This document shows, piece by piece, positions 17,262 through 26,640 of a DNA stretch of 54,893 nucleotides. The DNA lies in contig JALOLA010000003.1 of assembly GCA_025456205.1 (NCBI GenBank), positions 1 through 54,893 of the forward strand, in the 5' to 3' direction. Position 1 is the stretch's first letter; every line of letters begins with the position of its first letter. Below the pieces are notes generated by a model. The model saw only the letters and a program-made list of their open reading frames with translations. It was not told where the DNA came from and ran no database searches. The translations under genes were made by a program, and so were the position numbers. The DNA comes from Acidobacteriota bacterium (GTDB lineage Bacteria > Acidobacteriota > Aminicenantia > UBA2199).

Positions 17262-18629
17262 ATGCCTAGCAACCGCCAGCTGTTGATCATCGAAGATGAG
17301 GCAGGGGCGGCCCGTGCCCTGGAAAAGTTCTTCCAGCAGAAGGGATTCGCCGTTCATGCCGCCGCAAGCGGCGAAGAGGGTCTTGACTCTTTTCGCGCGC
17401 GGACAGCCGATGCCGTGCTGCTCGACTTCAAGCTGCCGGGCATGGACGGGGAACAGGTTTTCCTGAAGATGAAGGAAATGCAGCCTCTCGTCCCGGTCAT
17501 CATCATGACCGCGTTCGGCGAAATCGACCGGGCGGTGCGCTTGCTCAAGGCGGGGGCATTCCATTACATCACCAAGCCGTTCGAGCTGGATGTCCTGCTG
17601 CACCTGGTCGAGGAGGCGACAGGCAAATCGGCCCTGGCCAGGGAGAATGTTCGCCTGCAGGAAAAGCTGCAGGGCCGGTACTCGTTCGCCAATTTCATCT
17701 ATCGCTCGGAGATCATGGCCGAAACGGTGAACCTGGCGATGCGCGTGGCCGATTCGGAGGCCACCGTGCTGATCGGGGGCGAAAGCGGCACCGGCAAGGA
17801 AGTGCTGGCCAATATCATCCATTACGCCTCGCCCAGGAAGAACGGTCCGTTCGTCAAGGTCAACCTGGCGGCCTTGCCGGCCACGCTCATTGAAGCCGAA
17901 CTGTTCGGGCATGAGCGCGGCGCCTTCACCGGTGCCGAAAAAAGCCGCGCCGGCAGGTTCGAGGAAGCCGACGGTGGCACGATATTCCTCGACGAGATCG
18001 GCGACCTGCCCTTGGAAACGCAGATCAAGCTGCTGCGCGTCATTCAGGAACGGGAGATCGTCCGCCTGGGTGCCAACAAGCCCATAGCGATCGACATCCG
18101 CCTCATCTCCGCCACCCACCGCGACCTGGCCGCGGAGGTGCGTCGGCATGCCTTCCGTGAGGACCTCTTTTTCCGCATCAACATCATCACCATCCCCATG
18201 CCGCCGTTGCGCCAGCGCCGGGAAGACATCCCGTTCCTGGCCGGGCATTTCCTGAAAAAATTCTCGGACCGCGAAAAAAAGCCTCTGCGCACCCTCGACC
18301 GAAAAGCGCTGAATTCGCTGGTGCGCCATGATTTCCCGGGGAATGTCCGTGAGCTCGAGAACATCATCGAGCGGGCGGTGATCCTGGCCAGGCAGGAAGT
18401 GATCGGCGAAGAGGATCTGCCACTTCTGTCCGGGCGGGGCGGGCCGGCGGTGGACCTCGCCGCCGCGGATCTGCCGCTCCCGGAGAAAGTACGCGAGTTC
18501 GAGAGAGCCCTGATCCGCGCTGCCCTGGAAAAGAACCGCTACGTCGGAACGAAAGCGGCCAAGGCCCTCGGCATATCAGAATCGACCTTGCGCTACAAGA
18601 TGGAGAGCCTGGGGATCAAGCCTTCCTGA
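17262..18629 (+). CDS. NtrC-family sigma54-dependent response regulator
   Basis: 455 residues. The receiver domain (1-120) has the acidic pair E11/D12, phospho-acceptor D55 ([13 protein letters not shown]) and the KPF lysine. The AAA+ domain (about 145-375) has Walker A GESGTGKE, the sigma54-contact loop GAFTGA and Walker [12 protein letters not shown]. The C-terminal Fis-type helix-turn-helix is [21 protein letters not shown]. It activates sigma54 promoters in response to the adjacent kinase. Its targets are unknown. The upstream secreted-protein operon is the obvious candidate, but I saw no clear GG-N10-GC box there. The start has a -10 only 6 nt upstream rather than a Shine-Dalgarno. Confidence 0.95.
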   Translation: MPSNRQLLIIEDEAGAARALEKFFQQKGFAVHAAASGEEGLDSFRARTADAVLLDFKLPGMDGEQVFLKMKEMQPLVPVIIMTAFGEIDRAVRLLKAGAFHYITKPFELDVLLHLVEEATGKSALARENVRLQEKLQGRYSFANFIYRSEIMAETVNLAMRVADSEATVLIGGESGTGKEVLANIIHYASPRKNGPFVKVNLAALPATLIEAELFGHERGAFTGAEKSRAGRFEEADGGTIFLDEIGDLPLETQIKLLRVIQEREIVRLGANKPIAIDIRLISATHRDLAAEVRRHAFREDLFFRINIITIPMPPLRQRREDIPFLAGHFLKKFSDREKKPLRTLDRKALNSLVRHDFPGNVRELENIIERAVILARQEVIGEEDLPLLSGRGGPAVDLAAADLPLPEKVREFERALIRAALEKNRYVGTKAAKALGISESTLRYKMESLGIKPS

Positions 18630-18637
18630 TCCGCGGG

Positions 18638-18835
18638 TCACTTCGTCGCGTCGAAGCCCAGCAGGTTGACCTTCTCGTACCAGACGACCAGGCTGGCCAG
18701 GGCGGCGTAGAGCATCACCACGGTCGCCGACTTGATCACGATCTTGTACCACAGCTTGTCCAGGTGCTCGACGAAGAGCACCTGCAGGCCGCGCATGACG
18801 ATGTAGCAGGCAATGGCAAAAAGCGTGTAGTTCAT
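18638..18835 (-). CDS. Small two-helix membrane protein, unknown
   Basis: 65 residues, mostly hydrophobic, with two predicted membrane helices (about 3-20 and 33-52) and a short polar C-terminus (LLGFDATK). GGGAGGC precedes the ATG by a few bases. It follows the phosphoesterase gene by 16 nt on the same strand and ends 8 nt from the convergent NtrC gene. No family recognised. Overlap-free spacing, a ribosome binding site and clean hydrophobic periodicity support that it is real. Confidence 0.7.
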   Translation of the reverse strand: MNYTLFAIACYIVMRGLQVLFVEHLDKLWYKIVIKSATVVMLYAALASLVVWYEKVNLLGFDATK

Positions 18836-18851
18836 CGGGCCTCCCTGGGAT

Positions 18852-19979
18852 TCATTGTTTCGCCGCGCCCCGGGGCTCCGGTTCGCGGACCAGGACCAGC
18901 TTGACGATCTGCGAACGCGAGAGGAAACGCATGGGCGGCCCCCAGGTACCGGTCCCCGGGGAAGTGTGGATATGGGAGCTCCCCAGCCGGTAGAGCCCGG
19001 CCGGGTATTCGTAGGTCAGCCACACCAGGATGTCCATGGGCGGGATCTGACCGGCGTGGGTGTGCCCGGATAGCTGCAGGCCGATCCCCCGTTCCACCGC
19101 CGCGGCGAAACCGGTCGGCCGGTGGTAGAGGAGCACCTTGGGCAGCCCTGCAGGCAGCCCGCGCAGCGCCATGTCCAGGTCGGGGCCGGGCATTTTGAAG
19201 CGCCGCGCCGTATCCTCTTCCAGGCCGACGATGGCCAGCCGGCCGTCCACAACGGTTGACCCGTTGCGCAGCACCCGCCAGCCGCTGCGCCGCGCCAGCT
19301 CCATGAACTTGTCGACCCCGACATAGAACTCGTGGTTGCCGGTGACCGCCACCACCCCGTGCCGGGCCCGCAGCCCGGCCAGCGCCTGGCAGAACCTCTC
19401 CTCGCGGCAGATATCGCCGTCGAGCGTGTCGCCGGTGACGCAGACCAGGTCGGGATCCAATCCGTTCGACCGCTTCACGATGCGCCGCAGCCTTTTCAGC
19501 GAGGTCAGGTTGCCCAGGTGCAGGTCCGACAGCTGGACGATGGCAAAGCCGTCCATTTCCGGGGCCAGGCCCGCCATGGGGACGCGCAGCTCGCGGACGA
19601 CGGGGCCCAGCGCCGCGTTGGCGATGGAGAAGGCGCTGACCAGGAGGACGATCGCCAATGCCGCCAGCACCAGCAGCCGGCGCTGCTGCGGGAACAGCAG
19701 CGACAGGATCATCTCGAGCAGGAAGAAAGCCAGGCCGATGGCGATGATCCCCAGCCAGACCGAGCCGGCATACAGCAAGGGGGTCACCGGGGCCAGGCGG
19801 CTGAGGAGTTCGCCGGCCAGGAAGGCCAGTGCTCCGGCCAGCAGCAGCAGCTTGAGCGCCGTGCGCTGCCCCGGCGAAAGGCTGAGCCCGACGGCCAGCC
19901 GCCAGTAGATGAAGCCGTGCATGCCGGCGTAGACGGTCATGACGATGACGATGAACAGGACAAAATACATCTTAGGCAT
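18852..19979 (-). CDS. Membrane-anchored metallophosphoesterase (YkuE/YaeI-like)
   Basis: 375 residues. Four or five membrane helices occupy about 1-130. A calcineurin-like phosphoesterase domain follows (about 140-355), with metal motifs QLSDLHLGN, CVTGDTLDGD, TGNHEFY and LSGHTHAGQ all present. Relatives hydrolyse UDP-2,3-diacylglucosamine or other lipid-linked phosphates at the membrane, so a lipid substrate is likely but not shown. The extended N-terminal membrane block is longer than in YkuE. Upstream, 84 nt away on the same strand, is a lipoprotein gene; downstream is a small membrane protein. Confidence 0.88.
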   Translation of the reverse strand: MPKMYFVLFIVIVMTVYAGMHGFIYWRLAVGLSLSPGQRTALKLLLLAGALAFLAGELLSRLAPVTPLLYAGSVWLGIIAIGLAFFLLEMILSLLFPQQRRLLVLAALAIVLLVSAFSIANAALGPVVRELRVPMAGLAPEMDGFAIVQLSDLHLGNLTSLKRLRRIVKRSNGLDPDLVCVTGDTLDGDICREERFCQALAGLRARHGVVAVTGNHEFYVGVDKFMELARRSGWRVLRNGSTVVDGRLAIVGLEEDTARRFKMPGPDLDMALRGLPAGLPKVLLYHRPTGFAAAVERGIGLQLSGHTHAGQIPPMDILVWLTYEYPAGLYRLGSSHIHTSPGTGTWGPPMRFLSRSQIVKLVLVREPEPRGAAKQ

Positions 19980-20063
19980 GCTGCTCCTTTTCGCGTTTGC
20001 TCACGAACCGGCCGCCCGCGCCCTGCGGGCAGGGGGCGGCGATGCGTCGCCGTGGTCCGGGCA

Positions 20064-20573
20064 TCACAGTTCCGGGAAAACTTCCCGCAGGATCTTCAGC
20101 GATTCCGGGAACAGGCCGTCCAGCGGGATGCTTTCCCAGCGGGCTTCGCCGACCCGCCACCCGCCCTCGCGGCGCAGGCGGCAGGCAACGCGGTAATTCT
20201 CGCCGTCGAAGCCGACCGCCTTGCGCAGGGCCGACGCCACGCCGCTGTAAAGCGAAACATCGAATTCCACCGCGGCGCTTCCGTCCCCGTCCATGGCGAT
20301 GCGCGTCGCCAGCAGCTTGGTCTTGATGCCGCGGTAGCGGCGAAAATATTCGTCGGCCATGGCCCGGGTCTGCTCGCGGTCGCGCCCGGCGAAATCGCGG
20401 TAATCCGCGCTCAGGAGGGCGATCAGCCCCGCCGTGTCTTTTTTCTCCACCCGCGCCGCCATGTCGGCGATCACCCCGGCGACGATGTCCTTTTCGCTCC
20501 TGCCCCGGCAGGAACCGCCCAGGGCGGCGAGGAAGATCAGGCCGGCCAGTGCTGCGTTCATTCCCCGCGTCAT
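20064..20573 (-). CDS. Lipoprotein with NTF2-like domain
   Basis: 169 residues. The N-terminus carries a lipobox (LIFLAALGGSC) with Cys about 22, so it should be lipidated. The remainder (about 28-165) has the helix-then-curved-sheet pattern of NTF2/SnoaL-like folds (IVAGVIADMAARVEKKDTAG, LLSADYRDFAGRD, WRVGEARWESIP). No catalytic residues can be assigned. The start may be ATG 20573 or 20561 (MNAALAG). It lies between the PLP enzyme gene (37-nt gap) and the phosphoesterase. Function unknown. Confidence 0.7.
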   Translation of the reverse strand: MTRGMNAALAGLIFLAALGGSCRGRSEKDIVAGVIADMAARVEKKDTAGLIALLSADYRDFAGRDREQTRAMADEYFRRYRGIKTKLLATRIAMDGDGSAAVEFDVSLYSGVASALRKAVGFDGENYRVACRLRREGGWRVGEARWESIPLDGLFPESLKILREVFPEL

Positions 20574-20610
20574 GGGCGAAAGGGACGAAAGGCGCGCTGC
20601 AGCCTGCCGC

Positions 20611-21984
20611 TCATGTTTTGTTCAAGGCCTGGTCCAGGTCCTTGATGATGTCATCGGCATGCTCGCCGCCGACGCAGAGGCGGACCATCGTGGCCGGGAT
20701 GCCGGCCAGGCGCCGGCCTTCCTCGCCCTGCTGCGAGTGGGTGGAGATGGCCGGGATAGTGGCCACGGACTTGATGCGCCCCAGGTCGGTGGCGCGAAAA
20801 ATGCGCTGCAGGGCGTCGAAGAAGCGCCTCGCGTCCGCGGCGCCGCCGCGGACCGTGAATGACAGCAGGTGCCCGAAGAGCGGCCGCTCGCTGTCGACCA
20901 GGCGCATGTAGCGCGAGGCCAGGCCGTGCAGCGGATGGTCCTTGAGGCCCAGGTAGTCGACCGTTTCCACCTTGGGGTGGCCGGCGAGGAACCCGGCCAC
21001 GGCCATGGTATTGCGCGAGAACCATTCCACCTTGATGCGCAGGGTGCGGACCTCGTTGAGAAAAAAGTAGGCCGAGAACGGGGACATGCAGGGGCCGGAG
21101 TCCCGCCCGGGCCACAGCTTCAGCCAGGTGGCGTAGTCCTCCCTGGCCTCGGGGGCCAGGTGCCTGCTGGTCAGGCCGTGGCGGGCGATGACCGCCCCGC
21201 CGATGGCGGCGCCGCCGCTGCCGATGGTCTTGGTCAGGGAATGCACGACCACGTCGGCCCCGTGCTGCAGCGGGCGCATCAGGGCCGGGGTGGCAATGGT
21301 GCTGTCAACGATCAGCGGGATCTGGAAACGGTGGGCCAGCTTGGCCAGGGCCTCCAGGTCGGAGCAGGCCTGCTGCGGGTTGGAGGGCATCTCGGTGTAA
21401 AGGAAGCGCGTCCTCTCGTCGACCAGCCGTTCCCATTCGGCATTCTCCCAGGGCTTGGCCACCCAGCGCACCATGGCGCCGCGCTCCTTCATGCGCACGT
21501 TGAACAACTGGAAGGTGCCGCCATAGACCTGGGCCGATGAGACGAAGTTGACCTCGTGCCCGCCGCTCTCGGGAAGGGCCAGCAGCGGCTCCACCGCCTG
21601 CTTGATCGCGGCCATGCCCGAGGATGTGCAGAACGCCGAGGCGTCGAACGGGCAGCCGTAGGCCTCGAGCAGCGACAGGGTATCCTCGAGAAAGGAATTC
21701 GTCGGGTTGATGATGCGCGAATAGCACCAGGTGGGGATCTGGTAGGCCAGCCCGGCCTCCATCTCGTCGCTGTCACGGTAGCCTTGCGAGGTGGAGGGGA
21801 AAATGGGCTCGATGATGCCTCCCTGCCCCTGGGCGAAGGCCTCCGCGACCGAGTACATGCCATGCACGGCGATGGTGTCGAAATGCGCCTTGCGTATCTC
21901 CGCCCGCTGCTCCTTTCTCCTGGCCAGGTACTCGCGGCCCTGCTGGACGTACCGTTCCACTCCCGGCGATCCCGCTTTGCTCAT
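20611..21984 (-). CDS. Cys/Met-metabolism PLP enzyme, O-acetylhomoserine (thiol)-lyase-like
   Basis: About 457 residues, longer than the usual 400-430. PLP lysine about K252 lies in VVHSLTKTIGSGG. The SSGMAAI loop that binds the cofactor phosphate and IVDSTIATP (cofactor-ring aspartate) are present. The family makes homocysteine from O-acetylhomoserine or cleaves methionine and cystathionine. The N-terminal 60 residues are atypical. Divergent from thrC and the proposed homoserine kinase gene, so a homoserine-to-methionine branch role fits best; methionine gamma-lyase is the alternative. Start 21984 is preferred over 21990 because GGGAG abuts the latter with no spacing. Confidence 0.85.
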   Translation of the reverse strand: MSKAGSPGVERYVQQGREYLARRKEQRAEIRKAHFDTIAVHGMYSVAEAFAQGQGGIIEPIFPSTSQGYRDSDEMEAGLAYQIPTWCYSRIINPTNSFLEDTLSLLEAYGCPFDASAFCTSSGMAAIKQAVEPLLALPESGGHEVNFVSSAQVYGGTFQLFNVRMKERGAMVRWVAKPWENAEWERLVDERTRFLYTEMPSNPQQACSDLEALAKLAHRFQIPLIVDSTIATPALMRPLQHGADVVVHSLTKTIGSGGAAIGGAVIARHGLTSRHLAPEAREDYATWLKLWPGRDSGPCMSPFSAYFFLNEVRTLRIKVEWFSRNTMAVAGFLAGHPKVETVDYLGLKDHPLHGLASRYMRLVDSERPLFGHLLSFTVRGGAADARRFFDALQRIFRATDLGRIKSVATIPAISTHSQQGEEGRRLAGIPATMVRLCVGGEHADDIIKDLDQALNKT

Positions 21985-22086
21985 GTTCATCTCCCGTCAA
22001 CGATGTGCGGCCAGGACCGGGCTGCGCCGGCCTTGGACGCCGGCGCCGGAGACCCTGCCTTGCTTTCGGGCTGGCCGCCGCTGTGT

Positions 22087-22115
22087 TCATTAACATAGCG
22101 GATCGCGAAAGTCAA
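22087..22115 (-). promoter_or_regulatory. Promoter for PLP enzyme gene
   Basis: TTGACT (22115-22110), 17 nt, TAATGA (22092-22087). The leader is about 100 nt, GC-rich and without a riboswitch I can name. Its -35 lies 22 nt from the -35 of the divergent thrC promoter. Confidence 0.55.
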
Positions 22116-22137
22116 ACCGCTGAGGCGCCGGCCCGTA

Positions 22138-22166
22138 TTGACAGCGCCCGCGAATAGTTTTACATT
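22138..22166 (+). promoter_or_regulatory. Promoter for thrC operon
   Basis: TTGACA (22138-22143), 17 nt, TACATT (22161-22166). GAGAGGA lies just before ATG 22225. The sequence between the two divergent -35 boxes contains the palindrome GGCGCC, a possible operator core. Confidence 0.75.
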
Positions 22167-22224
22167 GAAGCCCGATCAAGCCGGCCCGTTGCCGGCGCGG
22201 CGACGCCCGCCGCCCGAGAGGACC

Positions 22225-23586
22225 ATGGCAACCGCGATCCGTTTTTATTCGACCAACCGCCGCGCCCCCGCCGTCGGCTTTCGCGAGGCCCTGCTGAAAG
22301 GCCTGGCCCCCGACAAGGGCCTGTACATGCCCGAGCGCATTCCCCGGCTCAGCGCCGCGGAGATCGCCGCCCTGGCCGGCATGGACTATGCGGCGATCGC
22401 CGACCTGGTCTGCGGCAAATTCCTGCGCGGCCAGATCCCTGAATCCGACCTGGCGGCGCTGGCCAGGGACGCCTACGATTTCCCGGTGCCGCTGGAGCCG
22501 GCGGGCGACCGCTGCCATGTCATGCGCCTGGACCAGGGGCCGACCGCTTCCTTCAAGGATTTCGCCGCGCGGATGATGGGGCGGCTGATCAATTACTACC
22601 TGCTCCAGGGGAATGAGAGGCTGCTCATCCTGACCGCCACCTCCGGCGACACGGGCAGCGCCATCGCCAATGCCTTCTTTGGGCTGAAGCGCATCCAGGT
22701 TCTGGTCCTGTTCCCGGACAAGGAAGTGACGGCGCGCCAGCGCAAGCAGATGACCACGCTGGGCGGCAACGTGAGCATCCTCGCCGTGGACGGCAAGTTC
22801 GACCACTGCCAGGCCCTGGTCAAGGAGGCGTTCTCCGACCCGGAGCTGGCCCACATGCGCCTGTCCTCGGCCAACTCCATCAACATCGGCCGCCTGCTGC
22901 CGCAGATCGTCTATTATTTCTATGCCCATTCGCGGCTGCGCCGCCGGCCCGACGAGCCGGTGGTCTTTTCCGTGCCCTCAGGGAACTTCGGCGACATGAT
23001 GGGCGGCGTTCTCGCCGTGCGCATGGGCCTGCCGGTCCGGCGCCTGGTCATCGCCACCAATGAGAACGATGAATTTCCCGGGTTCGTGGCCAGCGGCGAT
23101 TATCGGCCGATCGCGCCTTCGCGCAACTGCATCTCCAGCGCCATGAACGTGGGCCATCCCAGCAACCTGGCCAGGCTGATCGACCTTTACGGCGGCAGCA
23201 TGGATGAAAAAGGCCATCTCGGCCGCAGCCCCGACATGGAACGGCTGCGCCGGGACATCTTCGCCGTGAGCATCACGGAAGCCGAAACCCGCCAGGCCAT
23301 CCGCAGCGCCTATGAACGGCTCGGGCTGCTGCTCGAGCCGCACGGCGCCGTCGGCTGGGCCGGCCTGCAAAAATACCTGCAGGAGGAGCCGGCCCCCGGG
23401 CAGCTGTGCGTGTCGCTGGAAACGGCGCACCCGGCGAAGTTTCCCGAGGAGATCCGCTCCATCCTCGGTTTCGACCCGCCGCTGCCTCCCAGCCTTGAGG
23501 GCCTCGAGGCCAGGGAGGAGTCCTTCGCGACCCTGGCCAGCGACTATCCCGCCTTCAAGGAATTCCTGCAAAAGAAATATTCCTGA
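22225..23586 (+). CDS. thrC: Threonine synthase
   Basis: 453 residues. MRLDQGPTASFKDFAARMMG carries the PLP lysine (about K111). LTATSGDTGSAIANAF binds the cofactor phosphate. VFSVPSGNFGDMMGG and IATNENDEF are family motifs of the long, E. coli-like class. It converts O-phosphohomoserine to threonine in the cytoplasm. The start at 22225 has GAGAGGA upstream; an earlier TTG at 22138 is the promoter -35. It is followed after 23 nt by the phosphoglycerate-mutase-like gene that probably makes its substrate. The two form an operon. Confidence 0.95.
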   Translation: MATAIRFYSTNRRAPAVGFREALLKGLAPDKGLYMPERIPRLSAAEIAALAGMDYAAIADLVCGKFLRGQIPESDLAALARDAYDFPVPLEPAGDRCHVMRLDQGPTASFKDFAARMMGRLINYYLLQGNERLLILTATSGDTGSAIANAFFGLKRIQVLVLFPDKEVTARQRKQMTTLGGNVSILAVDGKFDHCQALVKEAFSDPELAHMRLSSANSINIGRLLPQIVYYFYAHSRLRRRPDEPVVFSVPSGNFGDMMGGVLAVRMGLPVRRLVIATNENDEFPGFVASGDYRPIAPSRNCISSAMNVGHPSNLARLIDLYGGSMDEKGHLGRSPDMERLRRDIFAVSITEAETRQAIRSAYERLGLLLEPHGAVGWAGLQKYLQEEPAPGQLCVSLETAHPAKFPEEIRSILGFDPPLPPSLEGLEAREESFATLASDYPAFKEFLQKKYS

Positions 23587-23609
23587 GCGCACGGGCCATC
23601 GAGGAGCAC

Positions 23610-24866
23610 ATGAAGACCATCATCATCCTGGCCGACGGCATGGCCGACTACCCCATCGAGGCGCTGGGAGGAAAGACGCCGCTCATGGCCGCGCGCACCC
23701 CGGCCATCGACAGCCTCTGCTCGAGGAGCCGCTGCGGGCTCCTGGTCACCGTCCCCGCTGACATGCCCCCGGGCAGCGAGATCGCCAACCTGGCCGTCCT
23801 GGGCTATGACGTGCACCGGGTGTTCCAGGGCCGCGGCGTGCTGGAGGCGGCCAGCATGGGCGTCGACATCGCGGGCAACGACCTGGCCATGCGCTGCAAC
23901 CTCATCTGCATCGAACAGGGAAGGATCAAGAACCATTCGGCCGGCCACATCAGCAGCGAGGAATCGCTGCAGCTCATCCGCGCCTTGAACGAATCCCTGG
24001 CCGGCCCCGCCATCCGCTTTCATCCCGGGGTCAGCTACCGCCACCTGCTGGTGATACGCGACGGAGCGAACGACTTCACCTGTACGCCGCCCCACGACGT
24101 GCCCGGGGCGGAATTCGCCACGGTCCTGCCCCGTGCCCGGGGCGAGGACAGCCCCACGGCCCGGCAACTGACCGACCTGATCATCCGTTCGCAGGCCATC
24201 CTCGGCGCCCATCCGCTGAACCGTCTGCGCCTGGCGCAGGGCCGGGACCCCGGCAATTCCATCTGGCCGTGGTCCCCAGGCCACCGGCCGCAGATGAAGA
24301 CCTACCGTGAATTGTACGGCCTCAGCGGCGCCGTCATTTCCGCCGTCGACCTGATCTTCGGCATCGGCGTCTACGCCGGCCTGGAGCCGATCCACGTCCC
24401 GGGCGCCACCGGCCTGTACGATACGAACTACGAGGGCAAGGCGCAGGCGGCCTGCGAGGCGCTGCGCCGGCTGGACTTCGTTTTCCTGCATGTCGAAGCC
24501 AGCGACGAAGCCGGCCACGAGGGCGACGCCGCACTGAAGGTGCGCACCATCGAGGCGCTCGACCAGCGGCTGGTCAAGCCCATCATGGCCTGCACGGCGG
24601 CCATGGCGGAACCGGTCGCCATCGCCCTTCTCCCCGACCATGCGACGCCGTGCGCCGTGCGCACGCATACCCGCGACGCTGTCCCGTTCCTGATCCATCA
24701 TCCCGGGACAACGCCGGACGGCATCGCGGAGTTCGACGAGGAGACCTGCCGCCGGGGCAGCTACGGCTTGCTGCAGGGCGATGAATTCATCCGGGCCCTG
24801 CTGGCAGCGCCGGAGCGAACCCCGGATGCCAACGACGGTGGCGGCAAAGAGAATTCAGTGAAATAA
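23610..24866 (+). CDS. apgM-type phosphoglycerate-mutase homologue, proposed homoserine kinase
   Basis: 418 residues of the alkaline-phosphatase superfamily. Metal and nucleophile motifs of cofactor-independent phosphoglycerate mutase are intact: IILADGMADY (D9), MPPGSEIANLAVLGYD (nucleophile S56), HVEASDEAGHEGD and LPDHATPC. HDVPG and SIWPWSPG are subfamily features. A subfamily of these proteins is annotated as proposed homoserine kinases because it sits beside thrC in genomes without thrB. Here it directly follows thrC by 23 nt, so homoserine phosphorylation is the best reading; a glycolytic mutase is the alternative. The C-terminal tail is polar and variable. Confidence 0.85.
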   Translation: MKTIIILADGMADYPIEALGGKTPLMAARTPAIDSLCSRSRCGLLVTVPADMPPGSEIANLAVLGYDVHRVFQGRGVLEAASMGVDIAGNDLAMRCNLICIEQGRIKNHSAGHISSEESLQLIRALNESLAGPAIRFHPGVSYRHLLVIRDGANDFTCTPPHDVPGAEFATVLPRARGEDSPTARQLTDLIIRSQAILGAHPLNRLRLAQGRDPGNSIWPWSPGHRPQMKTYRELYGLSGAVISAVDLIFGIGVYAGLEPIHVPGATGLYDTNYEGKAQAACEALRRLDFVFLHVEASDEAGHEGDAALKVRTIEALDQRLVKPIMACTAAMAEPVAIALLPDHATPCAVRTHTRDAVPFLIHHPGTTPDGIAEFDEETCRRGSYGLLQGDEFIRALLAAPERTPDANDGGGKENSVK

Positions 24867-24927
24867 CGTTCATGTTCCAGCGCTGCCTGACACGGCCATC
24901 GGCGCCGCCACGGCGTGGCCGCGCAAG

Positions 24928-24957
24928 TTGAAAAACAGCGCCGCTTTCGCTTAAAAT
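24928..24957 (+). promoter_or_regulatory. Leaderless-type promoter for symporter gene
   Basis: TTGAAA (24928-24933), 18 nt, TAAAAT (24952-24957). Only 5 nt separate the -10 from ATG 24963, so the longer start at 24915 lies upstream of the transcription start. Confidence 0.65.
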
Positions 24958-24962
24958 GGAGC

Positions 24963-26537
24963 ATGACCCTCCTGGATTGGCTGATCATCGCCGCGACGAT
25001 CGTCCTGGTCCTCTGCGTGGGCTTCCGGCTCAGCCGCCGCCAGCGCGATGAGGTCGACTACTTCCTGGGCGGGCGCCGCATCCGCTCCTGGCCCGTCGGG
25101 CTGTCGCTGCTGGCCAACCAGGTCAGCGCCATCAGCCTGGTCGGCGCCCCGGCCTTCATTGCCGTGAAGGCGGGCGGCGGCCTGCGCTGGCTGCAATACG
25201 AACTGGCCGTTCCCCTGGCCATGGCCGCGATCATCGTCTTTCTTTTGCCGCTTTACCGGGGCTCCGGCTCCATTTCCATCTATCACTACCTGGAGGAGCG
25301 CTTCGGGCCGCGCCTGCGCCTGCTGGTCACGCTGGTCTTCCTGCTCAGTCGCGCCCTCGGTTCCGGCGTCATCCTGCTGGCCACGGCCTACGTGACCGCC
25401 GTCTGTCTAGATATTTCGCTGCTGTGGGCCCTGGCGGCCATCGCACTGGTCACCCTGGCCTACACCACCATGGGCGGCATCACGGCCGACATTTACACCG
25501 ATATCCTGCAGTTGGCCATCCTGTGGGCTTCGGCGCTAGTTTGCATCATCATTCTCGTGCGCCTGCTGGGCGGCGTTCCCGGCCCCCTCGTTGCGAGCGG
25601 GCCCGGCCGCTACTCCGTCATCGTCACCGCCGGCAGTGCGGGAAGCACTTTCTCTTTCTGGCCCATGCTGCTGGGAGGGTTTTTTCTTTACATCTCCTAC
25701 TACGGCTGCGACCAAAGCCAGGCCCAGCGCCTGTTGACCACCGCCGACCAGGGCCAGGCCCGGCAAGCCCTGCTCATCAACGGCATGCTGCGCTTTCCCA
25801 TCGTCGCCACGTATTGCTTCATCGGCTACCTGCTGATCCCCTTCCTAGCCGCCCAGCCATCCTTCGCCGCGCAGATCGCCGGCCTGCCGCCCGATTACAT
25901 CATGCCCCACTTCTTTCGCCGCTTCCTGCCCGCGGGATTCCTGGGATTCGTGATCGCCGGCGTCTTCGCCGCTTCTCTTTCCAGCCTGGACTCGGCCCTC
26001 AATTCCCTCAGCGCCGTCTCCTGGAACGACGTGCTGCTGAAACTGAGGCCGGGATTGACCGGCCTGCGGCAGAATAAAAAGCTGCTTGTTTCCAGGCTGC
26101 TGACCATTTTCTGGGGGACGACGGCATTCCTGGCCGCGCTGGCCATGGTCGATTCGGGGGAAACGGTCATCGAGATCGTCAACAAGATCGGCTCCGCTTT
26201 TTACGGGCCGATCGCCGCGGTTTTCATGATCGGGACCCTGGCTCCGCGCGTGAGGGAAAACGCGGCGATCGCCGGCCTGCTCTCCGGTTTCTGTGCCAAT
26301 GTCTACTTGTGGGCATTTCAATCTGCCACCGTCTCCTGGCTGTGGTGGAACGTGGTTGGCTTCGTCTTCGCCGCGGCGGTGTGCCTGGCGCTGGACCGCG
26401 CGGGCAGGGACGGGGCAAACCAGGTCAAGGCACACGGTTCCTGTTCGGTACAAGATCGCCGGGCGGTTCGACTTCTGGTCGCCTGGTTCGCCGCGCTCCT
26501 GCTCCTGCTTCTGGCCCTGAACCAGGTCTTGAACTGA
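24963..26537 (+). CDS. Sodium:solute symporter (SSS family)
   Basis: 524 residues with about 13-14 membrane helices. Helix 1 (LLDWLIIAATIVLVLCVGF) is followed by the family signature around DEVDYFLGGRRIRSWPVGLSLLANQVSAIS. GVFAASLSSLDSALNSLSAVS is the conserved helix with Ser/Thr residues at the second sodium site. It couples sodium entry to uptake of a small organic solute at the inner membrane; substrate (sugar, sialic acid, amino acid, vitamin) cannot be told. Start at 24963 is fixed by the leaderless promoter. Confidence 0.92.
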   Translation: MTLLDWLIIAATIVLVLCVGFRLSRRQRDEVDYFLGGRRIRSWPVGLSLLANQVSAISLVGAPAFIAVKAGGGLRWLQYELAVPLAMAAIIVFLLPLYRGSGSISIYHYLEERFGPRLRLLVTLVFLLSRALGSGVILLATAYVTAVCLDISLLWALAAIALVTLAYTTMGGITADIYTDILQLAILWASALVCIIILVRLLGGVPGPLVASGPGRYSVIVTAGSAGSTFSFWPMLLGGFFLYISYYGCDQSQAQRLLTTADQGQARQALLINGMLRFPIVATYCFIGYLLIPFLAAQPSFAAQIAGLPPDYIMPHFFRRFLPAGFLGFVIAGVFAASLSSLDSALNSLSAVSWNDVLLKLRPGLTGLRQNKKLLVSRLLTIFWGTTAFLAALAMVDSGETVIEIVNKIGSAFYGPIAAVFMIGTLAPRVRENAAIAGLLSGFCANVYLWAFQSATVSWLWWNVVGFVFAAAVCLALDRAGRDGANQVKAHGSCSVQDRRAVRLLVAWFAALLLLLLALNQVLN

Positions 26538-26640
26538 CCGACCGATATTTGTTTTTAAATTGTGATGAAATCGATGTTTCACGGGTCGTGACAATGGACG
26601 CGACCACGATGACCGGCACGATCACTCGCGGATCGTTCGC

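Noticed and set aside
22138-22224. TTG 22138 as thrC start
   Set aside because: It is the -35 hexamer of the promoter; ATG 22225 has a ribosome binding site and matches the family N-terminus.
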